Below, piece by piece: positions 1 through 6,084 of a stretch of DNA of 6,158 bases. This DNA is from an uncultured Alistipes sp. (GTDB taxonomy: Bacteria > Bacteroidota > Bacteroidia > Bacteroidales > Rikenellaceae): NCBI GenBank assembly GCA_900770585.1, contig CAAGKW010000354.1, positions 1 to 6,158 on the forward strand, written 5' to 3'. The position numbers and the translations under genes were made by a program. Each line of letters starts with the position of its first letter. Position 1 is the first letter of the stretch. Under the pieces are notes generated by a model. That model was not told the origin of the DNA and did no database searches. It was given only the letters and a program-made list of their open reading frames with translations.

Positions 1-22
1 CGCATCGCGGGCAAAAACACTC

Positions 23-63
23 AAAAAAAATGATCCCGCCCTCAAAAAACTGAGGACGGGATC
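23..63 (-). terminator. Rho-independent terminator of the protease-porV-like operon
   Basis: Arms at 52-63 and 32-43 form a 12-bp stem around an 8-nt loop. As minus-strand RNA all 12 positions pair, one of them as U.G; read on the plus strand that position is a C/A mismatch. After one A, a run of eight U (complement of 23-30) follows directly. Stem, U-tract and wobble all point to termination of leftward transcription just after the barrel gene. Confidence 0.9.
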
Positions 64-86
64 GTCAAAATTTTCTCTTCGCGGGT

Positions 87-1037
87 TTAGAAGCGAACGC
101 TCAAACCCACACGGAAGGTATTTTTCATAGCGTCGCTACCCAGGTAGTAGGTGCCGTCGACCTGAATCATATCGATCACGCGAACACCAAGACCCACGGT
201 TGCGTAGTTCATCTTTGCCTTGCTATCCATATGGTAGCCCACGCGAGCTGCCACGGTATTGAACGCCATATACTCGGCACCAACACCTGCAACAAAGCCC
301 GTAAGACCCATAAACTTGTAACCGGCATCGACACCAACCTTGATCGAGTGAGCATCGCTGGGCTGTGCGGTGAACATCGCACCCAACACTGCCTTTGCGG
401 GCAGAGCCGAGCCCTCGCCCTCGCCATAAGCCAACTTCGAACCGATGTTTGCTGCCTTGAAGCCCAGGTCCAAACCTACCTTCTCGCTAAATGCCAGACG
501 ATACTGAACGCCCAGATCGAATGCGAAAGCCGAGCCCTTAACGTCTGCGCCGAGCGACGAGCTTACGAAGTGACCAGCCACACCTACCGACAGATTGTCG
601 ATGATCTTGATACCATAACCCAAATCAATAGTCATATCCTTCGGCGAGAAGGTATCCTTCGTCGGGTTGCCATTGGCGTCGGTACCCGTGCTGCCGGGGG
701 TCTGCAAGTAGCGGAAACCAACCTGAATCGAGTGACGCTCAGCCAACGTGAAGTAAGCACCCGCGCCCATCAACATATTCTTGCCATCGAGCTCCTTGGT
801 CAGGCCACTTGCCCACGGCGAGTAGAACGCACCAATCTGGAACTTCTTTGCCGACAGAGGTGCTGCGGCTACATTATTGAACACCGAGAAGGCGCTACCC
901 TCAGCTGCTGCGGTGATCTCACCCATTGCCGCTGTGCGGGTATCAGCATTGATGTCGAGCAACGAGCCGGCCTCCTGAGCCGTTGCAGCGGTCGCCAAAC
1001 CGAGCAACGCTGCTGCCAAAATTATGATCTTTTTCAT
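87..1037 (-). CDS. PorV/PorQ-family outer-membrane beta-barrel protein (T9SS-associated type)
   Basis: The 316-aa product starts with a signal peptide (MKK, a hydrophobic stretch to about residue 17, then ATAQ), probably cut after Gln21. The mature part begins with a PorV-type segment (ADTRTAAMGE at 31-40, then FNNVAAAP at 53-60 and SPWASGL at 73-79). It continues as alternating hydrophobic and glycine-rich strands and ends in RF; a terminal aromatic is usual for outer-membrane barrels. ANIGSKL (196-202) and the following LP are also typical of the family. Family knowledge: PorV and PorQ are FadL-like barrels, and PorV carries T9SS cargo to the surface sortase. I cannot separate PorV from PorQ or from a paralogue. 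At 316 aa it is nearer to PorQ than to the roughly 390-aa PorV of Porphyromonas. It lies 25 bp after the protease gene with no promoter between them, so the two should be cotranscribed. A strong terminator follows. The start is the only sensible one, giving a complete signal peptide. Confidence 0.85.
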   Translation of the reverse strand: MKKIIILAAALLGLATAATAQEAGSLLDINADTRTAAMGEITAAAEGSAFSVFNNVAAAPLSAKKFQIGAFYSPWASGLTKELDGKNMLMGAGAYFTLAERHSIQVGFRYLQTPGSTGTDANGNPTKDTFSPKDMTIDLGYGIKIIDNLSVGVAGHFVSSSLGADVKGSAFAFDLGVQYRLAFSEKVGLDLGFKAANIGSKLAYGEGEGSALPAKAVLGAMFTAQPSDAHSIKVGVDAGYKFMGLTGFVAGVGAEYMAFNTVAARVGYHMDSKAKMNYATVGLGVRVIDMIQVDGTYYLGSDAMKNTFRVGLSVRF

Positions 1038-1062
1038 AGTTGTATCTTACTCTTACGGTTTT

Positions 1063-4000
1063 TTACTTCTTAACAATCGTGTTCTTGTAGACCTGGCCAC
1101 CATAGTTGACCTCAACCACATAGTTGCCTGCGCCGAGTGACGACAGATCAACCTTGGCCGGAGCAAACGGATCGATCGTTGCGGTGGTCTCCATAGCCAT
1201 CGGGCCTGCTGCGCTGAATACGCGAACACCAATCTGACCCTTCACCGACTGACCCATACGGATGTTCATATCCTTAACGACGGGGTTGGGATAGATCTCA
1301 ACGGGCTTGCTGTCGTCGCGTACCATAACCTTGAACGAGGAGGTAGCCTCCTTGTTACCGGCGTCACGAGCCGTAACGGTAACGGTCACCAGACCGTACT
1401 TCGAACCCTCAACAACCAGATTGCCACCCTCGATACGAGCCACAGCGGTCGAAGTGCTGATCGCAACGTCATATTTCAAAGTCTCGCCATTAGCATCGGT
1501 GAAGTAGTCAGCCAATGCCACGGTCTGCTTCTGACCCGTTGCACCCATATACATATCGGGGATCTGCTTAGCTACGGGAGCCTCGTTGCCGATAATGTTG
1601 AAGGTGAAAGCAGCAGCATTCGACTCCTTGCCCGTCTCGTCGGTAACGACAACCTTAGCCGCGTAGGTGCGAGTTGCCAAGTTCTGGCTGTTACCGGTGA
1701 AGGTTACGGTGATCTTGTTGCCCTCAACGGTCATCTTGATGTAGCTATCAACCGTACCCACGATCTTAGCCGTCCACTTGTCGCCATTGGGCTCATTTGC
1801 CTCGAACTCAACCGACGCCTTATCCCAATACTGCAACGTCTTGGTGGTCTCGCCCAAAGCCGTCACTACGGGAGGATAGTTCTTCGGCGTAGTGCCCGAA
1901 ACCTTTGCTGCCGGCGACGACAGACCAAACTGGTCGGTAGCAACCACATCGATATAGTACGTAGCGTTGTTTGTCAAGCTGGTCAGCTCCAACTCACCAT
2001 ACGAACCTGCTGCCAATGTTACGGTCTTGGTCTGTGCCGTCGTCATCGCGCTCGAAGTCGAGTAACGAATGGTATATTTAGCGATATTCTGTCCGATGCA
2101 GTCTGCCACACCCGTGAAGCCAATGGTCAGCGAGTTGTAAGCTGATTTCACAACCTTCAAATCCTTAACAGCCTCAGGAGCAATGGGATCAGAGGTTTCA
2201 ATCGTGCCGAAGCTACCCTCCGAAGTCTTGTTCCACTTATCAACCGAGATCACAACTACATTGTACTCCGATGAAGGAGTCAACTTATTCAACTGAGCCG
2301 AGATAGCATCACCGACTGTACGACCACCTACTGACACAACCGTCGGACCATACAACGTGCTGGTAGCGCTCACTGCTCCCTTCTCGGTTACGGTGATGTT
2401 GCCCTCGCTCCAATAGATACGGTAGCTGTTCACGGGAGCACCTGTGTAATCACCCGAAACTTTCCACTCGATTATTGCGTTATCAATACCCTTGTCGGTC
2501 TGCTCGAACGACTCAACAGCCTCAGGAGCTACGTGATCTTCGGGAACACGAATCTCACCGTCCATCTTCGACAAAATGGCATTAGCGTCGATCAGACCAG
2601 CACCCAACTTGCCGCGATAGTCCTTCATATACATAAAGTAGCTCTTACCTCCACTTGAAATACCCTTATAATCATCATCAAGCAGATAGCTATCAATATC
2701 GCGCGCGGTGTCGTAGATGTAGTCTTTCAAATCCTCAGCCGACAGCGACAGCCCCATCTGATCTGCATACGAAACTGCCAATGCCGCTACACCCGATACG
2801 TGCGGACAAGCCATCGAGGTGCCATACTTATAACTATAAGTGCCACCCGACTCGGTACTCAAAATGCTACCGTAGCTACCATCTTCCTCATCAACAAACA
2901 GGTGATCACCACCGGGAGCGGTGATATCAACCCACTTACCGTATGCGGTAAACCACGACGGACGATAGTCAGCAGCCATTGCAGCAACAGCCACCACCTT
3001 CTCCTCAGCAGCGGGGAAGATCTTACCATCTTTGTACATATAACCTTCGTTACCAGCTGCGAACACCAGCAGGCCGCCCTTCATCGGGCCTACCTGTACC
3101 TCACCAGTCTCATCCATACCTGCATATTGCGTAAAGTAATCGATCGCCTCTTTCATCTGCGAATAGTCTCTATCCACTGCGTCAGGCTCACCGAACGACC
3201 AGCTACACTGACCAATCACGGCTCCATTGTTACAAGCATATACGATTGCAGGACCCGAGCAAGCCGAGCCTTTACCCTCGCCATACTCCGAGAAGTTTGC
3301 ACAGCTCATCAGACGAACGCCGTCGCCAACGCCCGAACCACCAGCAATACCCGATACACCTTTGCCATTATTATTAACAGCAGCGACCGTACCTGCTACG
3401 TGCGTACCATGCGAACCCGATGCCATATAACCACCACTCTTATAGTAGAAACTATAACCGAAGAGATCATCAACATAGCCATTATTGTCATCATCTACAC
3501 CGTTCTGACCATTCTTCTCGGCCTCGTTCCACCACATATTATCTTTCAAATCCTCGTGGTCCCAATCAACCGGAGTATCAACAATAGCCACAATCACGTT
3601 GTTCGAACCCGTACACTTAGCCCAAGCCGGAACAACATTCACGTCAGCACCTGCACGCGACAGGTCCATATATGGAGTACCATCTGCCTTCTTCCAATCG
3701 GTACCACGGTTCTGATAGTGCCACTGATCGGTCAGTTTGGGATCGTTGAACGGCAGTTCATCATACTCAGCCATCAGGTCGTATGCCATATCAACCGAGA
3801 CCTCAACGCTCTTGTTTGCATCCTTCGGCAATTCTACCGGCATATTATACTCTACTACCGACAGATCCTTGTTGTTCGACAACATCTCGCCAACCTTCGA
3901 CATCGAAACGCCCTCGTCGAACGAGATCTTATACCACAAATGCAGACCAGCCTTGCGCTGACGAGCCTCGAAACGACCTGCCGCGGGGAACAGACGCTCA

Positions 4001-4296
4001 ATATTGTAGGCACCTACCGCCTTACAGAATGCGTCGATCGACTCAACACCGGTCGACACCTGACCCTCGTTCATCAACATCGTAGCCGACTCAACGGTCT
4101 CGATAGCCGACTCGCGGAACTTCACGATAACCTCACCCGCAATGGCCTTCTCTGCACTGAACACCATCTGGGGCTTCTGCGCCAACATCTGCGACGGCAC
4201 CGAACCGTCGATGTTCATCGCGTCGTCGATGTTCGGATCAACACACGACGCCAACATTGCTGTTGCGCACATCAAGAGTAAAAATTTACACTTCAT
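1063..4296 (-). CDS. Subtilisin-like (S8) serine protease, putative lipoprotein with FnIII/Ig-like domains and T9SS type A sorting domain
   Basis: This 1077-aa exported protease has several regions. Residues 1-18 are a lipoprotein signal with lipobox LASC (Cys18). Residues about 52-153 resemble an S8 prodomain (EVIVKF at 55-60). The catalytic domain spans about 184-575, opening with NDPKLTDQWHYQN and closing with GAGLIDA. The triad is Asp240 (VDT), His296 (SHGTHVAG) and Ser494 (GTSMACPHV), with oxyanion Asn416 (AAGNEG), so it should be active. An acidic loop GVDDDNNGYVDD (266-277) is typical of Bacteroidetes members and probably binds calcium. Two fibronectin III-like modules (about 588-703 and 704-804) and two Ig/cadherin-like modules (about 805-901 and 902-993) follow. 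The last part (about 999-1077) is a T9SS type A sorting domain. The usual Gly after Asp-Thr is Pro242. Substrate is unknown. The gene has its own promoter and leads a two-gene operon with the PorV-like barrel. The start gives a complete lipoprotein signal. Confidence 0.92.
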   Translation of the reverse strand: MKCKFLLLMCATAMLASCVDPNIDDAMNIDGSVPSQMLAQKPQMVFSAEKAIAGEVIVKFRESAIETVESATMLMNEGQVSTGVESIDAFCKAVGAYNIERLFPAAGRFEARQRKAGLHLWYKISFDEGVSMSKVGEMLSNNKDLSVVEYNMPVELPKDANKSVEVSVDMAYDLMAEYDELPFNDPKLTDQWHYQNRGTDWKKADGTPYMDLSRAGADVNVVPAWAKCTGSNNVIVAIVDTPVDWDHEDLKDNMWWNEAEKNGQNGVDDDNNGYVDDLFGYSFYYKSGGYMASGSHGTHVAGTVAAVNNNGKGVSGIAGGSGVGDGVRLMSCANFSEYGEGKGSACSGPAIVYACNNGAVIGQCSWSFGEPDAVDRDYSQMKEAIDYFTQYAGMDETGEVQVGPMKGGLLVFAAGNEGYMYKDGKIFPAAEEKVVAVAAMAADYRPSWFTAYGKWVDITAPGGDHLFVDEEDGSYGSILSTESGGTYSYKYGTSMACPHVSGVAALAVSYADQMGLSLSAEDLKDYIYDTARDIDSYLLDDDYKGISSGGKSYFMYMKDYRGKLGAGLIDANAILSKMDGEIRVPEDHVAPEAVESFEQTDKGIDNAIIEWKVSGDYTGAPVNSYRIYWSEGNITVTEKGAVSATSTLYGPTVVSVGGRTVGDAISAQLNKLTPSSEYNVVVISVDKWNKTSEGSFGTIETSDPIAPEAVKDLKVVKSAYNSLTIGFTGVADCIGQNIAKYTIRYSTSSAMTTAQTKTVTLAAGSYGELELTSLTNNATYYIDVVATDQFGLSSPAAKVSGTTPKNYPPVVTALGETTKTLQYWDKASVEFEANEPNGDKWTAKIVGTVDSYIKMTVEGNKITVTFTGNSQNLATRTYAAKVVVTDETGKESNAAAFTFNIIGNEAPVAKQIPDMYMGATGQKQTVALADYFTDANGETLKYDVAISTSTAVARIEGGNLVVEGSKYGLVTVTVTARDAGNKEATSSFKVMVRDDSKPVEIYPNPVVKDMNIRMGQSVKGQIGVRVFSAAGPMAMETTATIDPFAPAKVDLSSLGAGNYVVEVNYGGQVYKNTIVKK
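1066..1302 (-). other. T9SS type A C-terminal sorting domain coding segment (protease residues 999-1077)
   Basis: This segment encodes the hallmarks of the type A domain: VEIYPNPV at its start (YPNP at 1002-1005), a central VRVFSAAG strand, then DLSSLGAGNYVVEV and a basic end, NTIVKK. In known T9SS cargo this domain directs passage through the outer membrane and is cut off by the PorU sortase. Its presence predicts surface attachment or release of the protease. That the host has a full T9SS is inferred; only a PorV/PorQ-family gene is visible here. Confidence 0.85.
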
Positions 4297-4338
4297 ACGA
4301 ATTATTGTTTAATTAATTTTGTTCTTTTTCACTCAGCC

Positions 4339-4365
4339 GCGCACGAAAAAGCAAAAATCGCGCGC
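4339..4365 (-). promoter_or_regulatory. Stem-loop in the 5' leader of the protease mRNA
   Basis: In minus-strand RNA, 4365-4358 pairs with 4346-4339 as an 8-bp stem with one G.U pair, closing an 11-nt U-rich loop. It starts within about 10 nt of the transcription start predicted from the -7 element, so it would sit almost at the mRNA 5' end. No U-tract follows, so it is not a terminator. The remaining leader to the ATG (4338-4297) becomes very A/U-rich, with no Shine-Dalgarno sequence. A role in mRNA stability or translation is inferred only. Confidence 0.4.
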
Positions 4366-4376
4366 TTCTGAACTTA

Positions 4377-4407
4377 CAAATTTAACGATTTTCTGCGGAT
4401 TAACAAA
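4377..4407 (-). promoter_or_regulatory. Bacteroidetes-type promoter of the protease-porV-like operon
   Basis: On the minus strand, TTTG (4407-4404) is followed after exactly 19 nt by TAAATTTG (4384-4377). This matches the Bacteroidetes primary-sigma consensus (TTTG at -33, TAnnTTTG at -7). The predicted start of transcription is near 4370-4373, giving a leader of about 75 nt before the protease ATG. The -33 TTTG is also the end of the U-tract of the lspA terminator. Confidence 0.7.
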
Positions 4408-4437
4408 AAAAAGAGGGACATTTTGCATTGTCCCTCT
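4405..4437 (-). terminator. Rho-independent terminator of lspA
   Basis: Arms 4429-4437 and 4412-4420 form a perfect 9-bp stem (AGAGGGACA with its complement) around an 8-nt loop. In minus-strand RNA the stem runs straight into a U-tract made by the A run ending at 4405. It begins about 25 nt after the lspA stop codon. Read on the plus strand the hairpin has no U-tract after it, so it serves leftward transcription. Confidence 0.88.
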
Positions 4438-4461
4438 AAACATTTCGATCGCTCAGCCCAT

Positions 4462-5076
4462 TTACGGCAACATCGGCTCGTCCGAATTGAAAAACTTGAA
4501 CTGAAACAGCAGCAGATAGACCACCGCAACCGAGATATATGCATCGGCCAAATTGAAAATTGCACCGAAGAAATAGTTGTTGCCATCGACCAAGAACGAC
4601 AGCCAATCGGGACAACCGTTCCACTGAAACAGCGGGAAGTAGAACATATCGACCACACGACCGTGCAACAGCCCCGCATAGCCATCGCCCCAATGCGCCA
4701 CCGCGAACGGCGTCGACTCCGAGAAGAGCAGGCCATAGAACGCGCTATCGATGATATTGCCGACCGCACCCGCAAAGATCAGCGCAAAACCGACAATCAC
4801 ACCCGTCGGCGCCTTCGCGCGCAGCAGTCGCCACATATACCAGCAGATACCGCCCGCCATCACCACACGGAACAGGCTCAGGAACAGCTTGCCCCAATCC
4901 TTGCCCAGCTCCATTCCGAACGCAAAACCAGGATTCTCGACAAAGCGCAGCTGGAACCAATCGGGCACGACCATAATCGCCTCACCCAGAGCCATATGCG
5001 TTTTAATCCATATTTTGAGAAGTTGGTCCGCCAAGAGCAGCACAACAATCAATATCGTCAATTTCTTACCGTTCAT
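4462..5076 (-). CDS. lspA: Lipoprotein signal peptidase (signal peptidase II)
   Basis: LspA is the inner-membrane aspartyl protease that removes the signal peptide of prolipoproteins just before the lipidated cysteine. The 204-aa product has four hydrophobic segments (about 5-23, 63-83, 92-112, 175-195) and the family motifs in order: ADQ (Asp17), ENPGFAFG (Asn48), GNIID (Asn107, Asp110), GRVVD (Asp143) and FNLAD (Asn175, Asp178). By comparison with the Pseudomonas enzyme the catalytic pair should be Asp143 and Asp178. It is longer than the roughly 160-170 aa of proteobacterial LspA; the extra residues lie between GNIID and GRVVD and between GRVVD and FNLAD, an arrangement I associate with Bacteroidetes. 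The Arg that often follows GNLID is Ser111 here. It has its own promoter and terminator, so it appears monocistronic. Two of its likely substrates, the small lipoprotein and the protease, are encoded on either side. The start codon gives a short cytoplasmic N-terminus before the first membrane segment. Confidence 0.96.
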   Translation of the reverse strand: MNGKKLTILIVVLLLADQLLKIWIKTHMALGEAIMVVPDWFQLRFVENPGFAFGMELGKDWGKLFLSLFRVVMAGGICWYMWRLLRAKAPTGVIVGFALIFAGAVGNIIDSAFYGLLFSESTPFAVAHWGDGYAGLLHGRVVDMFYFPLFQWNGCPDWLSFLVDGNNYFFGAIFNLADAYISVAVVYLLLFQFKFFNSDEPMLP

Positions 5077-5105
5077 ATCGTCGTCAGTTTCGATAAATGT
5101 TTTCG

Positions 5106-5136
5106 CAAAAGTAACTATTTTTTAGCAATTTGCAAA
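5106..5136 (-). promoter_or_regulatory. Bacteroidetes-type promoter of lspA
   Basis: On the minus strand, TTTG (5136-5133) is followed after 19 nt by TACTTTTG (5113-5106), a full match to TTTG / TAnnTTTG. Transcription should begin near 5100, leaving a leader of about 25 nt before the lspA ATG. It lies just past the terminator of the upstream gene, which supports lspA being a separate unit. Confidence 0.65.
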
Positions 5137-5160
5137 CGCCCCCTTCGCCCGTTGCCTATA

Positions 5161-5192
5161 AAAGCAAAAGCGACCCCATCGTGGGATCGCTT
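5161..5192 (-). terminator. Probable terminator of the small lipoprotein gene
   Basis: Arms 5182-5192 and 5168-5178 form an 11-bp stem around a 3-nt loop (5179-5181). In minus-strand RNA all positions pair, one of them as U.G; on the plus strand that position is a C/A mismatch. The U-tract that follows is broken by a GC (UUGCUUU), so termination may be incomplete. It lies about 25 nt after the stop codon of the small lipoprotein gene. Confidence 0.75.
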
Positions 5193-5216
5193 ATGCCTGA
5201 TTGGTTCAGAGCCTAA

Positions 5217-5522
5217 TTATTTCGTAGCCTCTTTAACCTTCTCAGCAGCAGCCTTTACAGCGTCAACAGCCTTCTCAGCAGCCTCAACCTTCTCAGCGGT
5301 CTCAACTACCTGCTCAGCTACCTCCTCAACCTTGGTCTGCTCGCAAGCCTCAGCCTCAGTGCAATCAGCGCAGTCAGCCTCAGTGCACTCCTCAGCAGCC
5401 TCAACTACCTCAACTGCCTCATCAGCAACAGCCTCTGCCTCAGCAGCGGGCTGGTTAGCGTTACCGCAACCTACAAATGCGAAAGCTGCAGCTACTACCA
5501 TAAAAGAGAAAAACTTCTTCAT
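5217..5522 (-). CDS. Small Ala/Glu-rich lipoprotein with a cysteine cluster, function unknown
   Basis: I do not recognise this 101-aa protein. It starts with MKK and a hydrophobic stretch ending in FVGC (Cys19), a slightly atypical lipobox, so it should be a lipoprotein. The mature part is low in complexity and falls into two halves. Residues about 26-61 are strongly acidic and contain Cys46, Cys51, Cys54 and Cys60 (spacing C-x4-C-x2-C-x5-C), with CTEA occurring twice. Residues about 65-101 are lysine- and glutamate-rich with regular Ala/Val, which suggests an amphipathic helix of roughly 11-residue periods, as in LEA-like or apolipoprotein-like helices. The cysteines could bind metal or form disulfides, but no known metal-site family is matched. 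The gene has a promoter and a terminator of its own, which argues that it is real despite its simple composition. The start is fixed by the signal peptide. Confidence 0.82.
   Translation of the reverse strand: MKKFFSFMVVAAAFAFVGCGNANQPAAEAEAVADEAVEVVEAAEECTEADCADCTEAEACEQTKVEEVAEQVVETAEKVEAAEKAVDAVKAAAEKVKEATK
5351..5387 (-). repeat. 13-bp direct repeat inside the small lipoprotein gene
   Basis: The 13-mer CAGCCTCAGTGCA occurs at 5351-5363 and again at 5375-5387. The copies are 24 bp (8 codons) apart and in the same reading frame, so each encodes a CTEA unit on the minus strand. Shorter CTCAGC-like words recur through the gene. This suggests growth by in-frame duplication, although biased Ala/Glu codons alone could give part of it. 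Confidence 0.7.
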
Positions 5523-5553
5523 AGTCGTAAAAATTTAAGATTGTTAAACCTTG

Positions 5554-5585
5554 CAAAATTAACTCATTGATTTCAAAAATGCAAA
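5554..5585 (-). promoter_or_regulatory. Bacteroidetes-type promoter of the small lipoprotein gene
   Basis: On the minus strand, TTTG (5585-5582) is followed after 20 nt by TAATTTTG (5561-5554), matching TTTG / TAnnTTTG. Transcription should begin near 5548, leaving a leader of about 25 nt before the ATG. It sits between the SPOR gene and the small lipoprotein gene, so the latter can be expressed independently. Some readthrough from the SPOR gene is possible, because I see no strong terminator in this gap. Confidence 0.65.
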
Positions 5586-5610
5586 TAAAACGTCTGTTTT
5601 GTACGCATTT

Positions 5611-6063
5611 TTACTCATTTTTTCGCACCAAAGCGTCGATAGGGATATCCGTTCGGGTGATATGCGCCTTCGGGAAAAGGCTCTTCACGCGACCCCACAA
5701 AATCGTGGCCTCCTCCTGAGTCAGGCAATTTCCGACCGTAACGATAAAATAGGGGTTGCGATAATCCTTATAAACGGGTATCGACGGGAAACTTGCGCGG
5801 AACATCTGCTCGGCCTCAGCGGCACGCACACGCGCGTCCTGACTGTTGTCGTAGAAGATGCCGATGCGGTAACCACGCACATTGCTGCGCTGCGACTGGA
5901 CCGTCGCCGAGGCCACTGCCGACGAGGCGTCACCGTGCTCGCGCACAACGACCGTCGCACCACCCTCGCTCTGCGCAAGCGAGCGACGGAAGAGATCAAT
6001 ATTCTGCGCACTGAGCGTCATCGACGCCACCAACGCTATAATTATCAATGCGATACGTTTCAT
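5611..6063 (-). CDS. Secreted SPOR-domain protein
   Basis: The 150-aa product has a signal peptide (MKR, a hydrophobic core, then TLSAQ), probably cut after Gln20, so it should reach the periplasm as a soluble protein. Residues about 21-61 form a polar linker. Residues about 62-145 match a SPOR domain of the Bacteroidetes form: VRGYRIGIFYDN at the start, then a helix with EAEQMFRASFP, then YKDYRNPYFIVTVGN and a second helix ending in SLFPKAHI. Family knowledge: SPOR domains bind peptidoglycan strands stripped of stem peptides, often at division sites. A wall-binding or division-related role is inferred from that alone. A cysteine (Cys113) falls in the PYF-V-VG-x-x segment, where I would expect an aromatic or hydrophobic residue. 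The gene is 88 bp upstream of the small lipoprotein gene. The start is chosen for the complete signal peptide. Confidence 0.88.
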   Translation of the reverse strand: MKRIALIIIALVASMTLSAQNIDLFRRSLAQSEGGATVVVREHGDASSAVASATVQSQRSNVRGYRIGIFYDNSQDARVRAAEAEQMFRASFPSIPVYKDYRNPYFIVTVGNCLTQEEATILWGRVKSLFPKAHITRTDIPIDALVRKNE

Positions 6064-6084
6064 CTGTTGGGTCGTTACTTGGGG

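Noticed and set aside
231..1073. A 280-codon plus-strand open frame opposite the PorV-like gene
   Set aside because: It has many scattered Cys, Arg and His and no signal or domain. The opposite strand encodes a coherent barrel with a signal peptide and terminal Phe.
2806..3621. The protease as a catalytically dead subtilase because of the altered Asp motif
   Set aside because: Asp240 itself, His296, Asn416 and Ser494 are all present in normal contexts. Only the residue two after the Asp differs.
2800..4281. A 493-codon open frame on the plus strand antisense to the protease gene
   Set aside because: It is a shadow of the strongly biased codons of the real gene. It has no domain, no plausible start context or promoter, and is rich in Thr/Arg/His/Ile as antisense frames often are. 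The minus-strand frame has a complete catalytic set.
5217..5522. The small lipoprotein gene as mere low-complexity or repeat DNA rather than a gene
   Set aside because: A lipoprotein signal peptide, a well-placed promoter and a terminator that fits the minus strand together argue for a real gene.
4423..5538. A 371-codon plus-strand open frame across lspA and the small lipoprotein gene
   Set aside because: It runs through two convincing minus-strand genes, two terminators and a promoter. Its translation is Gln/Arg/His-rich and then Ser/Ala-rich low complexity, with no recognisable motif.
5587..5600. A short hairpin after the SPOR gene that might be its terminator
   Set aside because: The stem is only 5 bp, nearly all A/T, with a 4-nt loop and a poor U-tract. 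It is too weak to call.
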